DNA of 26,450 nucleotides. Source: PSRF01 sp035457105 (GTDB lineage: Bacteria > Acidobacteriota > Blastocatellia > Pyrinomonadales > Pyrinomonadaceae). Every line of letters starts with the position of its first letter. The first letter of the stretch is position 1. The stretch is from contig DATIBX010000190.1 of NCBI GenBank assembly GCA_035457105.1, positions 1-26,450 of the forward strand, given 5' to 3'. Of the stretch, positions 22,577 through 26,450 are shown in pieces. The position numbers and the translations under genes were made by a program. The notes below the pieces were generated by a model. It was not told where the DNA came from, did not search any database, and saw only the letters and a program-made list of their open reading frames with translations.

Positions 22577-23494
22577 CTATGTCTTTACGCTAGCGGATTG
22601 TCGCTTCAAAAGGACCCGGATTTCCTTTTTTGCCTCTTCGCCGGAAGATTGCAGTGGGCTTCGTACGAATCCGCCCGCATAACCATTGAGGTCCATCGCA
22701 GCTTTCAGCCCCCCAATTCCAAACTTCGTGGTGACGGCTGTTGCCAGCGGCGTCAGCCATGATTGAAGGGTTCTGGATTCGTCAACCGAGCCTTCGCGAA
22801 ACAGCCTGAAAATCTCTAGACACATATCGGGCACAACACAACCGACGGCTAGGATTCCACCTGTAGCTCCGGCTTCTAACATGTCGAATAGCACCGTTCC
22901 ATTGCCGGTCATAACGGCAAAATCTGATGGGCAGCGTTCGAAGGTAACTCGAAACCCGGCGATGTCATTTGAACTATCTTTCACCCCGATGATGTTTGGA
23001 TGATCGCTGAGACGTGCAATCGTTTCCGGGTCGATCTTAATTCCGGTCAAGGCAGGCATGCTATAGAGCAACACCGGAACAGGTGAGTCGTCCGCGACTG
23101 CCTGGTAATAGCTGAACAATACGTCCTGTGTCATTGCAGAACGGTAGAAGGAAGGCGTAATTACAAGAACAGCATCTGCCCCCTCGGTTGCGGCTCTCGA
23201 GATCTCAGCGATGGTCCCGCGAACACTTTGCTGACCCGCGCCGACAATAAGAGCTCGATCGGACGAAACCTGGTGGCGGGCGACTTTAATGACCCTCAAG
23301 TACTCACGTTCGTCGAGATGCACTCGCTCTCCGGTTGAGCCCATCAGGACTATTCCGGTGATGCCGGTCGCCAACCATTGAGCAATATTTTGTTGAAGCG
23401 CTTCAGTGTCTATTTCGCCGTCAGCGGTGAAAGGGGTGGTAGCCGGGAGAAGAATTCCGTTGAGCCTCTCGATAATTTTCACTTTGTCACTCAA
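22577..23494 (-). CDS. DapA-superfamily aldolase (dihydrodipicolinate synthase-like)
   Basis: A 305-residue class I aldolase/lyase of the DHDPS/NAL superfamily. It has the GSTGE motif (52-56; true DapA usually has GTTGE), the conserved Tyr144 in LLYSMP, and the Schiff-base Lys172 in GVKDSS. These support a pyruvate-type lyase reaction through a lysine imine. The substitutions and context do not support naming it dapA; 4-hydroxy-2-oxoglutarate, KDG-type or related substrates fit equally well. The start is uncertain: TTG at 23494 has no clear ribosome binding site, and GTG at 23482, four codons inside, is an alternative. It is 121 bp upstream of bshC on the same strand and may share its transcript. 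Confidence 0.87.
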   Translation of the reverse strand: MSDKVKIIERLNGILLPATTPFTADGEIDTEALQQNIAQWLATGITGIVLMGSTGERVHLDEREYLRVIKVARHQVSSDRALIVGAGQQSVRGTIAEISRAATEGADAVLVITPSFYRSAMTQDVLFSYYQAVADDSPVPVLLYSMPALTGIKIDPETIARLSDHPNIIGVKDSSNDIAGFRVTFERCPSDFAVMTGNGTVLFDMLEAGATGGILAVGCVVPDMCLEIFRLFREGSVDESRTLQSWLTPLATAVTTKFGIGGLKAAMDLNGYAGGFVRSPLQSSGEEAKKEIRVLLKRQSASVKT

Positions 23495-23548
23495 GGGGAG
23501 CGATTATATTGACGCTGAGTAAAAACGATCAACCCCACCTCTCTGCTT

Positions 23549-23581
23549 ATGTCCGACATGCTTTAAAAGCTTATCGGACAT
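23549..23581 (-). terminator. Possible terminator hairpin after the beta-rich gene
   Basis: ATGTCCGA (23549-23556) pairs perfectly with TCGGACAT (23574-23581) around a 17-base loop that itself contains GCTTTAAAAGC. It lies just beyond the stop of the beta-rich gene on the minus strand. No T-run follows, so it may be a processing or attenuation hairpin. Confidence 0.45.
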
Positions 23582-23587
23582 GTCGAC

Positions 23588-24898
23588 TCACGCGACTAAT
23601 TTCTTTGCTGGCTCTTTAACTAAAACACCGTCGACAAATTTCATCCGCAGCTCGAACTCAAAAGTCAGCTTGACTTTGTCCGGCGTAATATCAAGCACAA
23701 GTGCGAGCGTCTTGATCAAATTATCCTGGTTTCCTTTGAAGGCGAGCTCGATAGTCGCTTTCATCCCGCCAGTTCCTTTTTCATTCAATCGCACCTGAAA
23801 CGTTAACGTGCCACCTTTAAACGCAAACTTGCCCTCAACCATTAGATCGTAAGTAAGTTTTCCGTTGCTCGTCTGCACGTTCACCACGAACGTAAGCTTG
23901 TTAGTTTTGTTGAATTGATAAGTGCCTTCAATGCGCAGATCGATCTTTGTAGACTTGCCTGCTTCGTGCTCCAGGCTCATCTTGCCGGCCAGCACAAACT
24001 CCTGGCCGTTCTTTAAGGTCTTGTCTATTTGCCCTTCGAAGGTTGCTTGAAACTTTCGTTCGGAGTGGCCCAGGGACAATTCCCATTTCGCCTTCGCTGA
24101 GTTCCAGCGATGTTGCCCCTTAATGTTAAGAGCCAGTCTCTTTCCGTCCTTGTCGGCGAAATAGGCAAATCCCGCCGAAACTGCCTTCACCGTACCTGCG
24201 AAGGCGATGGAGACATCCGGCTTAGTCAAATCGCCGGTAATCTTGCTGTGAAAGACCAGCTGTCCATCATCCGAATTGATGTCCCACTTTCCCACAAATT
24301 CTATTTGAGCTTTTTTGGGTACGCGCACGGCCGATGTGTTGAGCTCGTTACGAGTGAACGCGATAAATCTCAATAGATCGTCAGCCTTGAATTCCTGGAC
24401 CAGATTTTTCTCGGCCTTGAGCATCGCCATTCCGGTTAGGCCTTTTTCGCCCTTAATCTCTGCACGACTACCATCGCTCATCTCGATCGCGAGATTGCTG
24501 CTGTCTTCCGTAAACTGCAGATTTCCATAGACGGTGACCTTGCTAGCTGAAGCGACACCCTCCGGCGTAATGATCGAATAAATCAGATCATGTGCATCAT
24601 CGATGAGGATTTGACCGAGGAAAACACATTCTTCGGAGTCAGCTCCACCGTTAGCGGCAGCAGGAATTTGAGCTGTCAATTGATTGAATTCATTAAACCC
24701 GTAACGCACTGGAACCGGTGTTTGCGCGGCTGCGTCAAGGTCGTAGCGAAGCAGGTTCGCTTTTGGCTCGGCGCCTTGCGCTTCCGTGCGCCAACTGCCC
24801 TTCACAGTGCGAGTGCCGTTGGGTAAAAGTACCGCTACTTTTCCGTCTGGCTGAAAAATGTGTTTCTGAGTGCCGGCGTTGAATTCTAGTTCCTTCAT
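23588..24898 (-). CDS. Unknown beta-strand-rich protein (436 aa)
   Basis: I do not recognise a family. The ATG at 24898 has the strongest ribosome binding site in the window (AAGGAG, 6 bases spacing), suggesting high expression. The protein has almost no cysteine, no signal peptide and no membrane segment. From about residue 195 it is a regular series of amphipathic beta-strands in antiparallel rhythm (for example FVGKWDINSDDGQLVFHSKI, then TFEGQID, then LTFVVNVQTSNGKLTYDL), with hydrophobic residues alternating with charged ones. It could form a large beta-sandwich or a lipid-transfer-like sheet (inference). It is 31 bp downstream of an Omp85-type barrel gene on the same strand and is probably co-transcribed with it. 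A hairpin follows its stop. Confidence 0.75.
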   Translation of the reverse strand: MKELEFNAGTQKHIFQPDGKVAVLLPNGTRTVKGSWRTEAQGAEPKANLLRYDLDAAAQTPVPVRYGFNEFNQLTAQIPAAANGGADSEECVFLGQILIDDAHDLIYSIITPEGVASASKVTVYGNLQFTEDSSNLAIEMSDGSRAEIKGEKGLTGMAMLKAEKNLVQEFKADDLLRFIAFTRNELNTSAVRVPKKAQIEFVGKWDINSDDGQLVFHSKITGDLTKPDVSIAFAGTVKAVSAGFAYFADKDGKRLALNIKGQHRWNSAKAKWELSLGHSERKFQATFEGQIDKTLKNGQEFVLAGKMSLEHEAGKSTKIDLRIEGTYQFNKTNKLTFVVNVQTSNGKLTYDLMVEGKFAFKGGTLTFQVRLNEKGTGGMKATIELAFKGNQDNLIKTLALVLDITPDKVKLTFEFELRMKFVDGVLVKEPAKKLVA

Positions 24899-24929
24899 TT
24901 CAAGCTCCTTCTTCTCGTGAGTTCAATCA

Positions 24930-26450
24930 TCAGAAGGTGTATGAGACACCAGAGTAGATGGTCCCGGACTTGTGCAACGTTGAGTCTGGTGAGTAAGCGT
25001 AACCAATCGACAAATTCACGTTCTTACCGCCCAGCTGTCGCAGTTCCAGCGCTAGGCCGTAGCCCCTGGCCGTTTGCGAAATTGGATTCATGAATGAGTC
25101 CTGATCGTGCACTCGACCGAGGTCATAGAAAACTTTTAAATATGCATTGCTGACATCAATGGGAAGACTGGACATCGACTCGGCGAGGCAGTCACGTTGC
25201 AACATTTCCTGAACCGGTTTGCGAGTGAATAAGTGCCAAAGGAGCAGGCCGTTAATGCCCAGCTCGAACTGATCAGCGGAAAGCTTCCGACCGATAAACT
25301 CGCCCTCTTCCAACCCTCGAACGGTCAATGGACCACCCAGTCGGGCTAATTCAAATACGGGTGTCCCTGGCGTGCTCGTACTCATATTCCGGTTGTATCT
25401 GACAAAAAAGTCTTTACTCGACAAGGTCCCAAATGTCAGGTCAGCACTAACGAGGGCTCGCAACTTGTTGAACCTGTAATCAGCTCCAAATGCTTCGAAC
25501 GAGCGCGCCATGCCGGTCTGCAGCGAAAGGTTAAAGACACCCAGTCCCGCCTTCTTACCTTGTCTGAAATCGTGACTGAGTCCTGCGTTCAAATCCAAGG
25601 CGAGCGTGGTGACCTGTGTCCGCGAGCGAGGCAGTAGACTTTGATTCAGCTGGATAAGCGACGTAAGTAACTGGTCCTCGCGAATGTTGACATCGCGGTA
25701 AGCCAGCAGTGGATTCGCAACTAGATAGAGGCGGGTTCGCTTCCGCCCGTCCGCAGAGAAACAATTTTCCCGACTGTGGTCCCATATGCTGAACGAGTCA
25801 TACGCAATTGAAAAACGGAGCGCCGAACCTGTTTCACGCGCTGCAACCTCATCGGGAGTGAGATTGCCAAAGCGTGTGTCTTTGTCAGTAAAGTACTGGA
25901 CGTTCAGGTCGAACAGTCTTATTTGCCAGCCCTGAGTGTCAGTATTATTGAAGACGCGTTGGAGGTTGAATCGGATCTTTTGCACCTGCGGCCCGCCTTC
26001 GTATCCCAATTTCACGTTCTCTGCGAATCCCAGAAAGTTACTTTCGTCAAACGCTATTGTTCCGGTGAAATGGTCTTCAGGCGAATACCCAACTCCTAGT
26101 TTTGTCGCCAGTTCTTTATCGCCTTCCATCGTGCGCGTGACTGGATAGATAACATCTTGATTGCTTCCTTCAGATCTTACGCGCTCAATAGAGCTGACGG
26201 CCTTGTCCTTCGACAACTTATCCTGGTCAGCTTTTATTTGGTCAGTAGTGATAATTCTTCCCGGCCGCGCTGCCAGACTGCTCAAGTGAGCCTGTATTAA
26301 CTGTTCCCTCACTTTTAGCCGTTTCTCGGCAAATTTCTTATCGGCAGACTTGTCGTCCTGATACGCGACCTCTGTCGGATTCTTGACTACCTCGATATCA
26401 ATTCGTTGCGACAGTTGCAGATCACTGATCGAAATATTCCATGGAGAGGC
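24930..26450 (-). CDS. Omp85-family outer-membrane protein (5' end outside window)
   Basis: At least 507 residues of a BamA/TamA-type (bacterial surface antigen) protein. The frame stays open to the right edge, so the N-terminus and any signal peptide are missing; the ATG or GTG codons inside (for example GTG at 26312) are not the start. The last 350 residues show the alternating-strand rhythm of a barrel and the block LGGPLTVRGLEEGEFIG, which resembles the VRG(F/Y) motif of the Omp85 lid loop. The protein ends in SGVSYTF, with the terminal aromatic residue that the assembly machinery recognises. Omp85 proteins insert or export proteins at the outer membrane. The short charged part preceding the barrel resembles a POTRA-adjacent linker. 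The unknown beta-rich gene follows. Confidence 0.82.
   Translation of the reverse strand, partial: ASPWNISISDLQLSQRIDIEVVKNPTEVAYQDDKSADKKFAEKRLKVREQLIQAHLSSLAARPGRIITTDQIKADQDKLSKDKAVSSIERVRSEGSNQDVIYPVTRTMEGDKELATKLGVGYSPEDHFTGTIAFDESNFLGFAENVKLGYEGGPQVQKIRFNLQRVFNNTDTQGWQIRLFDLNVQYFTDKDTRFGNLTPDEVAARETGSALRFSIAYDSFSIWDHSRENCFSADGRKRTRLYLVANPLLAYRDVNIREDQLLTSLIQLNQSLLPRSRTQVTTLALDLNAGLSHDFRQGKKAGLGVFNLSLQTGMARSFEAFGADYRFNKLRALVSADLTFGTLSSKDFFVRYNRNMSTSTPGTPVFELARLGGPLTVRGLEEGEFIGRKLSADQFELGINGLLLWHLFTRKPVQEMLQRDCLAESMSSLPIDVSNAYLKVFYDLGRVHDQDSFMNPISQTARGYGLALELRQLGGKNVNLSIGYAYSPDSTLHKSGTIYSGVSYTF

Overview
The window looks like a piece of the chromosome of a Gram-negative bacterium. It most resembles Acidobacteriota, perhaps class Blastocatellia; this is inference from gene content and not a search. 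The envelope genes (an LptE-like lipoprotein, an Omp85-type outer-membrane barrel) indicate two membranes. bshC indicates bacillithiol, which occurs in Bacillota, Deinococcota, Bacteroidota and Acidobacteriota. The lptE-holA and phoH-ybeY-CNNM/CBS orders are widely conserved. No tRNA, rRNA, insertion sequence, integrase or CRISPR array is visible.

Left part (1-5,587): the 3' end of folP, a 63-residue charged protein, a large minus-strand protein with ten Asp-box motifs (BNR/sortilin-like propeller), then lptE-holA with a 4-bp overlap. Facing them are a minus-strand unknown and rpsT, which has a good promoter and a perfect-palindrome terminator.

Middle part (5,588-10,930): a plus-strand run of phoH, ybeY, a CNNM/CBS (CorC/HlyC-like) membrane protein, a CWC cysteine-rich protein, a deoxyhypusine-synthase-like enzyme, a YkgJ-type cysteine-cluster protein and a small beta-rich protein. 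A GC hairpin closes the run.

Right part (10,930-26,450): mostly minus strand. It holds a secreted NlpC/P60 hydrolase whose leader looks like a c-di-AMP (ydaO-type) riboswitch; an overlapping pair of a zinc metallopeptidase and a D-Ala-D-Ala-ligase-like ATP-grasp enzyme; a plus-strand GH19 lytic enzyme; a HAD phosphatase, BCCP and biotin carboxylase; mutL; bshC; a DapA-superfamily aldolase; an unknown beta-rich protein; and an Omp85 barrel running off the right edge.

The most unusual non-coding feature is a set of intergenic palindromes whose arms are degenerate 7-base tandem repeats of several consensus types (CTTTGAN, CTCTGTG, ATTTTCC, GGGGYCA, CATTTGA). At two loci, accC/mutL and mutL/bshC, one heptamer family is nested inside another. 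A separate GC-rich inverted element (GAGTGCGGCGGCC...) follows two stop codons. These repeats, the riboswitch candidate, the peptidase/ligase pair and the Omp85/beta-rich pair are the best targets for a second look.
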